NCBI RefSeq assembly: GCF_001981305.1 | Contig: NZ_MSCW01000001.1 | Span: 434,001-498,000 of the forward strand | Direction of reading: 5' to 3' | DNA: 64,000 nucleotides | Source: Marinobacter lutaoensis | Lineage (GTDB): Bacteria > Pseudomonadota > Gammaproteobacteria > Pseudomonadales > Oleiphilaceae | Shown: piece after piece, positions 56,442-64,000 of the stretch | How positions within the stretch are numbered: the stretch's first letter is position 1 | How the letters are laid out: the number at the start of each line of letters is the position of its first letter | The notes under the pieces: generated by a model | Told to the model about the DNA's origin: nothing | The model's input: the letters and a program-made list of their open reading frames with translations, nothing else | Databases searched by the model: none | Position numbers and translations under genes: made by a program

Positions 56442-56762
56442 ATGAGCAGCCGACAATCGGAGCTGGAAAATCTGAAGGCGGACCTGAGCACGCGCCTGGC
56501 GCGCTACCAGGCGCACCAGAATCGCGAAGCGGGGGCGGTGGCCAAGGATTTCGAGGAGCAGGCCACGGAAACCCAGAACGATGAAGTGGTGGACTCCCTG
56601 GAGGCCGAGACCCGGGCCGAGCTGGCGCAGATTGAGCACGCCCTGGCGCGGATCGAGCAGGGCGTGGGGGACGAGTGCGAGCGGTGTGGCCGGGCGATCG
56701 ACCCCCGCCGGTTGCAGGTGCTGCCCTACACCACCGTGTGCGTGGAATGCGCGGAGGATTGA
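56442..56762 (+). CDS. Small DksA/TraR-type zinc-finger protein
   Basis: About 106 residues. An N-terminal helical pair is followed by the C4 zinc finger with Cys79, Cys82, Cys100 and Cys103 (CERCGRAID ... CVEC). Shorter than DksA (about 150), and it lacks the DxxDxA coiled-coil tip, so it is more like YbiI/TraR-type paralogues. AAGGAG lies 11 bases before this ATG; GTG codons just upstream are possible starts. The ABC transporter follows on the same strand. Confidence 0.85.
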   Translation: MSSRQSELENLKADLSTRLARYQAHQNREAGAVAKDFEEQATETQNDEVVDSLEAETRAELAQIEHALARIEQGVGDECERCGRAIDPRRLQVLPYTTVCVECAED

Positions 56763-56789
56763 GCCCTGACGGCCGGGCGGGCAGGTGCG

Positions 56790-57503
56790 GTGGCGACTCC
56801 GGATGTGGTCTTCCGTACCCGGGGGATCACCAAGGTCTATGATCAGGGCGAGGTCCAGGTACAGGCGCTTCGGGGCATCGACTTGGATCTGTTCGCGGGC
56901 GAGCTGGTGGTCATGCTCGGGGCGTCGGGGTCGGGAAAATCGACCCTGCTGAATATCCTGGGCGGGCTGGATGTACCCACGGCGGGGAAGGTCTGGTACC
57001 GCGATCAGGAACTGAGCCGGGCCAGCGATGCCACGCTCACCCGTTTCCGACGGGATCACGTCGGGTTCGTATTCCAGTTCTACAACCTGATTCCCAGCCT
57101 GACGGCGCGGGAGAACGTGGCCGCGGTGACCGAGATCGCCCGCCGGCCGATGTCGCCGGAGGCGGCGCTGGCTCTGGTGGGGCTGGAGTCCCGCATGGAC
57201 CATTTTCCGGCCCAGCTGTCCGGCGGCGAGCAGCAGCGGGTGGCGATTGCCCGAGCCATTGCCAAGCGGCCGGAGGTGCTGTTGTGCGACGAACCCACCG
57301 GGGCGCTGGACTCGGCAACCGGCATCCTGGTGCTCGAAGCCTTGGCCCGGGCCAACCGGGAAACCGGAACCACCACCGTCATCATCACCCACAACGCCGC
57401 CATCGCCGCCATGGGCGACCGGGTGATCACCCTGTCCGATGGCCGGATCAGCGGCGAGCACCGTAACCACACCCGGCAGGCCCCCCGGGGGCTGAGCTGG
57501 TGA
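56790..57503 (+). CDS. ABC transporter ATP-binding protein (LolD/MacB type)
   Basis: 237 residues from a GTG. Walker [11 protein letters not shown]-loop [18 protein letters not shown], signature [15 protein letters not shown] and Walker [13 protein letters not shown] are all intact. The Q-loop and D-loop wording is that of the MacB/LolD/FtsE-type subfamily that powers FtsX-fold permeases. Permease and adaptor genes follow in the same direction, four and then 26 bases apart. Confidence 0.95.
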   Translation: MATPDVVFRTRGITKVYDQGEVQVQALRGIDLDLFAGELVVMLGASGSGKSTLLNILGGLDVPTAGKVWYRDQELSRASDATLTRFRRDHVGFVFQFYNLIPSLTARENVAAVTEIARRPMSPEAALALVGLESRMDHFPAQLSGGEQQRVAIARAIAKRPEVLLCDEPTGALDSATGILVLEALARANRETGTTTVIITHNAAIAAMGDRVITLSDGRISGEHRNHTRQAPRGLSW

Positions 57504-57507
57504 TCCG

Positions 57508-59883
57508 GTGGCCCTGACCTCGTCCGTGCTCAACACCAAGGTTCGCCGGGAGCTGTGGCGGATGCGCGGACAGGTGCTGGCGATCGCCCTGGTGATTGCC
57601 GGCGGCGTGGCGGTCAGTGTGCTGTCGCTGGCGAACTACACCTCGCTGATCACGACGCGGGCCGCCTACTACGACGATTACCGGTTTGCCGATGTTTTCG
57701 TGACCCTGAAACGCGCCCCGCGTCACTTGGCGGCGGTGATCGCCGGGCTGCCCGGGGTTCAGGCTGTGACCGCGCGGGTGGAGGCTTCGGCCAAGCTGGA
57801 GGTTCCGGGGTTCGACGAGCCAGTGTCGGCCCGGCTCGTGTCCCTGCCTCCGGAAGGACAACCCCGGGTCAACCGCCTGTTTCTGCGCCAAGGGCGCCTG
57901 CCGCATCCCGGTCGTAGCCGGGAAGTGGCGGTGATCCAGAGTTTTGCCGAAGCTCACGATCTGACGCCGGGCGACCGCTTTGCCGCCATCATCAACGGGC
58001 GGCGGCAGACCCTTCGCATCACCGGTGTGGTGGAGTCGCCGGAATTCATCTATGTGATGCCCCCCGGGGGCATGTTGCCGGACTACGCCCGCTACGGCGT
58101 ATTGTGGCTGAGTCGGGACGCCCTGGCCGCCGCCATGGACATGACCGGTGCCTTCAACAGCCTGGTGGCGAGGGTGGCCCCGGAGGTGCCGGTGGCCTCG
58201 GTCATGGCTGCCATGGACCGTTTGCTGGCCCGCTACGGAGGTACCGGTGCCCATGGTCGGGAGGATCAGGTTTCCCATCAGTTGCTGGACGACGAGCTGG
58301 TCCAGCTCAGGACCATGGCCACGGTGTTTCCCGCCATCTTCATGGCGGTGGCCATGTTTTTGCTCAACGTCGTGATCCAGCGGCTGATCAACACCCAGCG
58401 CGACCTCATCGCCATTCTCAAGGCGTTTGGGTACAGCAACCGGCAGGTGGGGTGGCACTTTAGCCAGATGGTGCTGACCATCGCCGTGATCGGCCTGGTT
58501 CTGGGTATGGGCCTGGGGGTCTGGCTGGGGCGGGCCATGGGCGAGCTGTACATGCAGTATTACCGGTTTCCCGCCCTGCTGTTCCGGCTGGATTGGGGCT
58601 GGATGGCCCTGGTGTCCGGCCTGACCCTCTTGGTGGCCTGGCTCGGTGGCTGGCGTGCCATCCGTCACGCCACCGCGTTGCCGCCGGCGGAGGCCATGCG
58701 GCCGGAGGGGCCGGCCCGGTTTCGGGTAACGCGCCTGGAGCGATGGCTGACGCCGCCCCGGTTTTCCCAGCCGTCCCGAATGATTGTCCGGCAGCTGTTC
58801 CGGTCCCCCGCCAAGACGGCGCTGTCCCTGAGTGGCGTGGCCCTGGCCACGGCGGTGGTGGTGGTCGGCAATTTTCAGTTCGATGCCGTAACCCTGATGG
58901 TGCATGCCCAGTTCGCCCGGGTTCAGCAGCAGGACGCCGCGGTCACCTTCGTCGAGCCGGTCAACGCTTCGGCCCTGTACAGCCTGCGGCGTCAGCCCGG
59001 GATCCGGTATGCCGAGGGCCGGCGGGTGGTGGCGGTGCGCCTGGTCAACGGTCATCGACGGTCGCGCACCGTATTGACCGGCCTGCCGGAGCCGGCGCAC
59101 CTCCAGTTCGTGATCGACCAGGACCTGAATCCAGTGCCGGTACCGGAGCACGGCCTGCTGCTGACGGATTTCCTGGCCCGGTCCCTGGCGGTACGGCCCG
59201 GTGACCGGTTGCGGGTGGAACTTCTGGAGGGTGACCGGCGGCGGCTGGAGCTGCCCGTCTCCGGCGTCACCCGCGAGTTCCTTGGGGTGGGGGCCTACCT
59301 GCGCCTGCCGGTCATGAACCGCGCCCTCGGTGAAGGTCCCCTGATCAATCAGGCGCTGTTGAACCTGTCGCCGGAGCAGGCCACAGCCACCTACCAGGCA
59401 TTGCGGGACATGCCCCGGGTTCTGGCCATTACCCTGCGCCGGACGATGCTGGACAGTTTCCATCAGACCATGGCCCGGACCTTTCTCACGTTCACTCTGT
59501 TCATTAGCGCCCTGGGCGGGATCATCGCCTTTGGCGTGGTCTACAACACGGTCAGGATCTCACTGGCCGAGAAGGGCCGGGAGCTGGCCAGCCTGAGGGT
59601 TCTCGGCTACAGCCACCGCGAGGTTGCCCACATTCTGCTGGGAGAGGTGGCGGTCCTGGTCCTGGCCGGCATTCCGCTGGGGTGGCTGGTGGGGTATGGT
59701 CTGGCCGGGGCGGTGGTGACGGCGATGCAGACCGAATTGTACCGGGTGCCGTTGACGGTGACCCCGCAAACGCTGGCGATTGCCGCCTCGGTGGTGGTGG
59801 CATCATCCCTGGCCTCCGGCCTGGTGGCCTGGCGGCGGTTGCGCGGGCTGGATCTGGTGGCGGTGCTGAAAACCCGGGAGTAG
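57508..59883 (+). CDS. FtsX-family ABC permease
   Basis: 791 residues from a GTG. Two FtsX-type modules: an N-terminal helix ([24 protein letters not shown]), a periplasmic domain, then membrane segments ([51 protein letters not shown]) and a second similar set near the C-terminus ([42 protein letters not shown]). Works with the ATPase upstream, in mechanotransmission or lipid/lipoprotein handling; substrate unknown. Confidence 0.93.
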   Translation: MALTSSVLNTKVRRELWRMRGQVLAIALVIAGGVAVSVLSLANYTSLITTRAAYYDDYRFADVFVTLKRAPRHLAAVIAGLPGVQAVTARVEASAKLEVPGFDEPVSARLVSLPPEGQPRVNRLFLRQGRLPHPGRSREVAVIQSFAEAHDLTPGDRFAAIINGRRQTLRITGVVESPEFIYVMPPGGMLPDYARYGVLWLSRDALAAAMDMTGAFNSLVARVAPEVPVASVMAAMDRLLARYGGTGAHGREDQVSHQLLDDELVQLRTMATVFPAIFMAVAMFLLNVVIQRLINTQRDLIAILKAFGYSNRQVGWHFSQMVLTIAVIGLVLGMGLGVWLGRAMGELYMQYYRFPALLFRLDWGWMALVSGLTLLVAWLGGWRAIRHATALPPAEAMRPEGPARFRVTRLERWLTPPRFSQPSRMIVRQLFRSPAKTALSLSGVALATAVVVVGNFQFDAVTLMVHAQFARVQQQDAAVTFVEPVNASALYSLRRQPGIRYAEGRRVVAVRLVNGHRRSRTVLTGLPEPAHLQFVIDQDLNPVPVPEHGLLLTDFLARSLAVRPGDRLRVELLEGDRRRLELPVSGVTREFLGVGAYLRLPVMNRALGEGPLINQALLNLSPEQATATYQALRDMPRVLAITLRRTMLDSFHQTMARTFLTFTLFISALGGIIAFGVVYNTVRISLAEKGRELASLRVLGYSHREVAHILLGEVAVLVLAGIPLGWLVGYGLAGAVVTAMQTELYRVPLTVTPQTLAIAASVVVASSLASGLVAWRRLRGLDLVAVLKTRE

Positions 59884-59909
59884 GCGCGGCCCAGGGCCGG
59901 CGACAACGG

Positions 59910-60935
59910 ATGGAACGGAATGAGGTGATGCAGGTGCGAGGGCGGGGCAAATGGCTGTTCTGGGGGCTCTGGGGCGCGCTGGCTCTGGTGGCGGTGGGGG
60001 TTGCCCTGCGTCCGGACCCGGTCTGGGTCGACCTGGCCGTGGTCGATCGCGGCCCCCTTGAAGTGGTCATTACCGAAGAGGGGCGAACCCGGGTGAAGGA
60101 CCGCTACCGGGTGTCGGCCCCGGTGGCGGGGTATCTGCACCGGGTGGCGCTGGAGGTGGGGGACCCGGTTCGGGCCGAGGATCGGCTGGCCCAGGTGGAT
60201 CCCTTGCCTTCCGACATTCTGGACGCCCGAACCCGGGCCGAGTCGGAAGCGCGGGTGAACGCGGCCCAAGCCGCCCTGATGTCGGCCCGTCAGCAGGTCG
60301 AGGCGGCCATGGCCGATGCCCGGCTGGCCCGACAGGAACTGGACCGGTTGCTGGCGCTGAAGGACCGGGACGGCGGCCGTTTTGTCTCGGACGAGGCGTT
60401 GTCCCGGGCTCGGGCCAGCGAGGAACGGGCCCAGGCGCAGCTGCGATCGGCGCGGTTCGAGGCGGATGTCCGGGACCATGAGCTGGCCGCCGCCCGTACC
60501 CGTCTGGAGGTGTCCGCGGCGCGGCGGCCGGGGCAGACGGTACCGGAGCGACTGGACCTTCGCTCGCCGGTGGCGGGGGCCATTCTGGCGGTGATTCGTA
60601 AGAGCGAGGGCATCATCCAGGCGGGGGAGCCCATCGTCGAAGTGGGCAATCCGGAGGCACTGGAGGTGGTGGTGGATGTGCTCAGCTACGACGCCGTCCA
60701 GCTCCGGACGGGCGGCGAGGTTCGCCTGCGCGGTTGGGGCGGGGCGCCGCTTGTCGGTGTGGTACGCCGGGTGGAGCCCGTGGGGTTCGAGGACATTTCC
60801 GCGCTTGGCGTCGAGGAGCGGCGCGTCCAGGTGGTGGTGGACATCACCAGTCCGGCCGGTCTGGCGGCGGGCGCGCGGGTGGTTCGCCACCCCGACCGGC
60901 AGCTCGAGGATGGCACCCGGGTGCGGAGTCGCTGA
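59910..60935 (+). CDS. HlyD/MFP-family periplasmic adaptor, apparently internally shortened
   Basis: 341 residues. One membrane anchor at about 16-34, biotinyl-lipoyl half-motif VSAPVAGYLHRVALEVGDPV, a helical hairpin of about 120 residues and the second half-motif LRSPVAGAILAVIRKSEGIIQAGEPI. The beta-barrel domain then runs into VVVDITSPAGLAAGARVVRH, where relatives carry roughly 55-65 more residues before the closing GxRVxxH segment. The frame is intact. Start choice is weak; an ATG six codons later is possible. Probably the adaptor of the adjacent ABC system. Confidence 0.85.
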   Translation: MERNEVMQVRGRGKWLFWGLWGALALVAVGVALRPDPVWVDLAVVDRGPLEVVITEEGRTRVKDRYRVSAPVAGYLHRVALEVGDPVRAEDRLAQVDPLPSDILDARTRAESEARVNAAQAALMSARQQVEAAMADARLARQELDRLLALKDRDGGRFVSDEALSRARASEERAQAQLRSARFEADVRDHELAAARTRLEVSAARRPGQTVPERLDLRSPVAGAILAVIRKSEGIIQAGEPIVEVGNPEALEVVVDVLSYDAVQLRTGGEVRLRGWGGAPLVGVVRRVEPVGFEDISALGVEERRVQVVVDITSPAGLAAGARVVRHPDRQLEDGTRVRSR

Positions 60936-61009
60936 CGACGGTGACCGGGATTGCAAAGCGCCGGGCTCGGTGCCACCCTGATTCGTCCAATGGAAAGGGA
61001 GATTGAACC

Positions 61010-61642
61010 GTGTCGTCCAAGACGCAGCATTCCGTAGCCGCGCTGGCGTGGCTGGCAATATTCTTGGCGGTGTTTCTCTGGTCCGCGATCCATCCCAAGG
61101 ATCGGCTGACCTGGGTCCTGGAGGTGCTGCCCGCAGTGATCGGATTCGGCGCCGTGATCTGGTGCTATCTGCGTTTTCCCCTGACCCCACTGGTGTACGG
61201 GTTGATCCTGGTCCACGCCATCATCCTGATGGTGGGCGGCCACTACACCTATGCCGAGGTGCCGCTGTTCGACACCCTGGGTGACGGGTTCGGGTGGCAA
61301 CGCAACAACTACGACAAGCTGGGCCACCTGGCCCAGGGCTTCATCCCGGCCATCATCGCCCGGGAAGTGCTGATCCGGCGTGCGGTTTTCGCCCGGCCCC
61401 GCTGGCTGGCCTTTTTCGTGGTGTGCTTCTGCCTGGCGCTGAGCGCGTTCTATGAACTGATCGAGTGGTGGGTGGCGTTGCTCAGCGCGCAGGCGGCGGA
61501 CGCCTTCCTGGGAACCCAGGGATACGTCTGGGATACCCAGTCCGACATGGCCTGGGCCCTGGTCGGGGCCCTCGCGGCGCTGGTGCTGCTGCGGCCGGTG
61601 CACGACCGACAGTTGCGGGCGCTGGGGGGGAGCCATGGCTGA
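61010..61642 (+). CDS. DUF2238 membrane protein (YjdF-like)
   Basis: 210 residues from GTG with GGGAG before it. Six or so membrane helices. Conserved DUF2238 segments VGGHYTYAEVPLFD, NNYDKLGHLAQGF, ALSAFYELIEWW and GYVWDTQSDMAWALVGA are all present, with His, Asp and Glu residues inside membrane segments. Function unknown. It overlaps the following transporter gene by eight bases. Confidence 0.92.
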   Translation: MSSKTQHSVAALAWLAIFLAVFLWSAIHPKDRLTWVLEVLPAVIGFGAVIWCYLRFPLTPLVYGLILVHAIILMVGGHYTYAEVPLFDTLGDGFGWQRNNYDKLGHLAQGFIPAIIAREVLIRRAVFARPRWLAFFVVCFCLALSAFYELIEWWVALLSAQAADAFLGTQGYVWDTQSDMAWALVGALAALVLLRPVHDRQLRALGGSHG

Positions 61643-63095
61643 GCGGGAACAGGACCGGGCACCGACGGGGTTGCCCCGCAGCCAGGTCATCGGCCTGTTG
61701 CTCGGCGCCGCCTTCCTGCTGGCCACCCTGGTGCTGTCACCGCCGCAGGGGATGGCTCCGGAGGCTTGGTCGGCGCTGGGGCTGATGCTGCTGATGGCGA
61801 CCTGGTGGAGCACCGAGGCCATTCCCATCCCGGCGACGGCGCTGTTGCCGATCGTGCTGGTGCCGGCGCTGGGGCTGGGCTCGATCAGCCAAGCCACGAC
61901 CCCCTATGCCAATCCGATCATTTTCCTGTTTCTCGGCGGCTTCACCCTGGGGCTGGCGATGCAGCGCTGGAATCTGCACCGGCGCATCGCGCTGGCAACC
62001 CTGCGGGCGATGGGGAGTCGGCCGCGGCGGCAGATTGCCGGATTCATGATCGCGACCGCGTTTCTGAGCATGTGGGTCAGCAATACCGCGACCGCGATCA
62101 TGATGCTTCCGATCGGCCTATCCGTGATCGGCATGACCCGGGACGACAACCGCGACGGGGTGCGCCGCTATGCCACCGCGCTGCTGCTGGCCATCGCCTA
62201 CGCCGCCAGTATCGGCGGCATCGCGACACTGATCGGCACGCCGCCGAATGCCTTGCTGGCGGCGTACCTGAGCGAGGAGCAGGGCGTGGCGGTCGGATTC
62301 GCCCAGTGGATGCTGCTGGGGGTTCCCGTGGCGGGGATCATGCTGGCCTTGGCCTGGTGGTGGCTGACCCGGAAGGACTTCGGGCTGGCCGGCCACACGG
62401 ACAGTGGCGACCTGATCCGGCGCGAGCTGGCGGAACTCGGTCCGTTCAGCAAGGCCGAAGCCTGGGTCGCCGGGGTGTTTCTGGTCACGGCCATGGCCTG
62501 GATCCTGAGGCCGTTCCTGTCCGCACACCTGGCGCCGTGGCTGTCGGACACCGGAATCGCCATCGCCGCTGCCATCGCCATGTTCCTGATTCCGGTGGAC
62601 GTACGGAAACGGCAATTCCTGCTGGACTGGGACACCGCCAAGGGCTTGCCCTGGGGGGTGCTGCTGCTGTTCGGGGGCGGGCTTGCCATGGCCGGGGTGA
62701 TCAGCAGCTCCGGCTTGGCGGAATGGATTGCCGGCACCCTGAGCGTGGCGGGCACCCTGCCGACTCTGCTGCTGATCGTTCTGGTCGCCGGCGTCATCAT
62801 CTTCCTGACCGAAGTCACCAGCAATACCGCCACGGCCGCGGCCTTCCTGCCTTTGCTTGGCGCCCTGGCGGAATCCCAGGGGGTCTCGCCGGTACTGCTG
62901 ACGGTGCCCGCGGCCATCGCCGCCAGCTGCGCTTTCATGATGCCGGTCGCCACACCCCCCAACGCCATCGTGTTCTCCAGTGGCCACATGCGGATCGCCG
63001 ACATGATCCGTGCCGGGCTGGCGCTGAACCTGATGGGCATCGCCGTGGTGACCCTGCTGTGCTACGGCCTGATTGCCTTGGTTTTCTCCCTCTGA
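61635..63095 (+). CDS. DASS (SLC13) family sodium/anion symporter
   Basis: 486 residues, about 11-12 membrane helices. Both SNT substrate/sodium motifs are intact: WVSNTATAIMMLPIG in the first half and EVTSNTATAAAFLPL in the second; the related TPPNA and TPPNAIVFSSGH loops accompany them. Family members import C4-dicarboxylates, citrate or sulfate; the present sequence does not let me choose. Overlap with the DUF2238 gene suggests co-translation. Confidence 0.93.
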   Translation: MAEREQDRAPTGLPRSQVIGLLLGAAFLLATLVLSPPQGMAPEAWSALGLMLLMATWWSTEAIPIPATALLPIVLVPALGLGSISQATTPYANPIIFLFLGGFTLGLAMQRWNLHRRIALATLRAMGSRPRRQIAGFMIATAFLSMWVSNTATAIMMLPIGLSVIGMTRDDNRDGVRRYATALLLAIAYAASIGGIATLIGTPPNALLAAYLSEEQGVAVGFAQWMLLGVPVAGIMLALAWWWLTRKDFGLAGHTDSGDLIRRELAELGPFSKAEAWVAGVFLVTAMAWILRPFLSAHLAPWLSDTGIAIAAAIAMFLIPVDVRKRQFLLDWDTAKGLPWGVLLLFGGGLAMAGVISSSGLAEWIAGTLSVAGTLPTLLLIVLVAGVIIFLTEVTSNTATAAAFLPLLGALAESQGVSPVLLTVPAAIAASCAFMMPVATPPNAIVFSSGHMRIADMIRAGLALNLMGIAVVTLLCYGLIALVFSL

Positions 63096-63283
63096 CGGCG
63101 GGCGCGCCGGTGATCCCCAGGCCGGCGCCGTCGCCGGCATGAACCAGTTCTCAGAACACCCCCCATTGCAGCGACAGATTTGAGGCACAGTTATCTTTCA
63201 GCGTGTCGCGATTTCGGTATCTTACCGTAACAACATGTAACCGCTCGCTGTCGGACCCAATAACAACAGGAACATCACCCAAG

Positions 63284-64000
63284 ATGCTGCTGGTGCTGGC
63301 CGGATCACTCCTTACCTTCGCCATCGTGCAGGAAGCCACGGTGGTGGAGCCCGTGACGAAAGGGACCGTGGTCATCGAGCAGGATGTCGATGCCAGCCCG
63401 GTGGAGCTGCGGATGGATGTGAAGGTCGAGCCGCTGGTGGAGCAGAAGTACCGGAACATCGTCCGCCAGGCCTATGACTACAGCTGCGGCAGCGCCGCCT
63501 TGACCACCATTCTCAATTTCTACCTGGGCCGGACCCTGTCCGAGCGGCAGGTGATGGAAGGGTTGCTGCACTACGGGGAAAGCGAGCGGATCGTCCAGCG
63601 CCGTGCCTTTTCCATGCTCGACATGAAGCGGCTGGTTACGGCGCTGGGTTACCCCTCGGGCGGCTTCCGGGCCAGCATTGACGACCTCAAGGACCTGGAT
63701 CACCCCGCCATCGTTCCCATCCACCACGCGGGCTTCAAGCATTTTGTGGTGCTGCGCACCATCCGCGATGGGCGTGCCTACCTGGCGGACCCTTCCGTGG
63801 GCAACATCTCGTTCACGCTGGCCCAGTTCGAGGAGAAATGGGACGACAACGTCCTGTTCATCGTCTTTCCGGGCGGCGAAAAGCCGCTGGACAACCTGGA
63901 GCTGAAGGAGGAAGACCTGCGCTTCGTGGACGACCAGACCCTGACGATGTTGGCCCTGCAGCGGATTCCCGAGTTCCACGAGGCCACGGCGCGGCGCATC
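63284..64000 (+). CDS. C39-family peptidase-like protein, partial (3' end outside window)
   Basis: The frame runs from ATG to the end of the window without a stop (239 codons). A hydrophobic N-terminus (LLVLAGSLLTFAIV) implies export. The papain-like C39 core has the nucleophile region YDYSCGSAALTTILNFY at about residues 64-80 and the His region HHAGFKHFVVL at about 146-156, with YLADPSVG after it. No ABC-exporter domain is seen, so it is a stand-alone C39 protein, similar in layout to FapD of the functional-amyloid operon. The 188-base gap before it holds no supported gene. Confidence 0.82.
   Translation, partial: MLLVLAGSLLTFAIVQEATVVEPVTKGTVVIEQDVDASPVELRMDVKVEPLVEQKYRNIVRQAYDYSCGSAALTTILNFYLGRTLSERQVMEGLLHYGESERIVQRRAFSMLDMKRLVTALGYPSGGFRASIDDLKDLDHPAIVPIHHAGFKHFVVLRTIRDGRAYLADPSVGNISFTLAQFEEKWDDNVLFIVFPGGEKPLDNLELKEEDLRFVDDQTLTMLALQRIPEFHEATARRI

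Noticed and set aside
57448..59463. Open frame of about 671 codons on the minus strand
   Set aside because: Antisense to the FtsX-type permease gene, which has clear membrane segments and family pattern.

Overview
The window is GC-rich chromosomal DNA from a gammaproteobacterium, most likely a marine relative of Alcanivorax, Marinobacter or Pseudomonas. The evidence is the gene order glnS-cysS, then a Pro-Arg-His-Leu tRNA cluster, tig-clpP-clpX-lon-hupB-ppiD, together with a HexR-type Entner-Doudoroff regulon, type I lipase with a steric foldase, and glpD/glpR. Family assignments come from reading the translated sequences; no database search was run. I see no insertion sequence, integrase, CRISPR array or rRNA.

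Region 1 (1-15.6 kb) is housekeeping: the 3' part of glnS overlapping cysS, malate synthase G (glcB), folD on the opposite strand, four tRNAs behind a strong promoter, trigger factor, the ClpXP protease, Lon, HU-beta and PpiD. Several clear hairpin-plus-T-tract terminators separate the units.

Region 2 (15.7-26.7 kb) is central carbon metabolism. HexR is divergent from zwf-pgl. A gap-pyk pair on the minus strand is divergent from edd, which overlaps a small uracil-DNA-glycosylase-family gene. Matching palindrome-like operators lie before zwf and between gap and edd. The eda aldolase gene is not in the window. glpD and glpR follow, with operators that resemble the known GlpR site, including one directly before glpR itself.

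Region 3 (26.7-34 kb) is mixed accessory content: an orphan periplasmic binding protein, a divergent lipase foldase/lipase pair, a chemoreceptor and ApbE (periplasmic flavin transferase).

Region 4 (34-54.5 kb) is the most unusual part. A minus-strand operon encodes a haem-binding protein, a diheme LamG lipoprotein and a Tat-exported DUF1501-like protein. Divergent from it, a plus-strand series of 14 closely packed genes encodes a diheme HzsA-like lipoprotein, two outer-membrane beta-barrels, a TlpA thioredoxin, a DUF4266 lipoprotein, a DUF3570 barrel, a coiled-coil periplasmic protein, three TPR proteins (two of them lipoproteins), a small exported protein, one ExbB/TolQ-like and two ExbD-like motor proteins, and a TonB-like protein with an AgmX/PglI-type tail. 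The last part has the parts list of a proton-driven envelope-spanning machine related to the Myxococcus Agl-Glt/Nfs apparatus, here joined to cytochrome-type proteins. I infer one functional system; its substrate is unknown.

Region 5 (54.5-64 kb) holds a CBS-PAS-GGDEF protein, a small DksA-like zinc-finger protein, an ABC transporter with FtsX-type permease and a HlyD adaptor that seems to have lost an internal segment, a DUF2238 membrane protein, a DASS-family anion symporter and the start of a C39-family peptidase-like gene cut by the window end.
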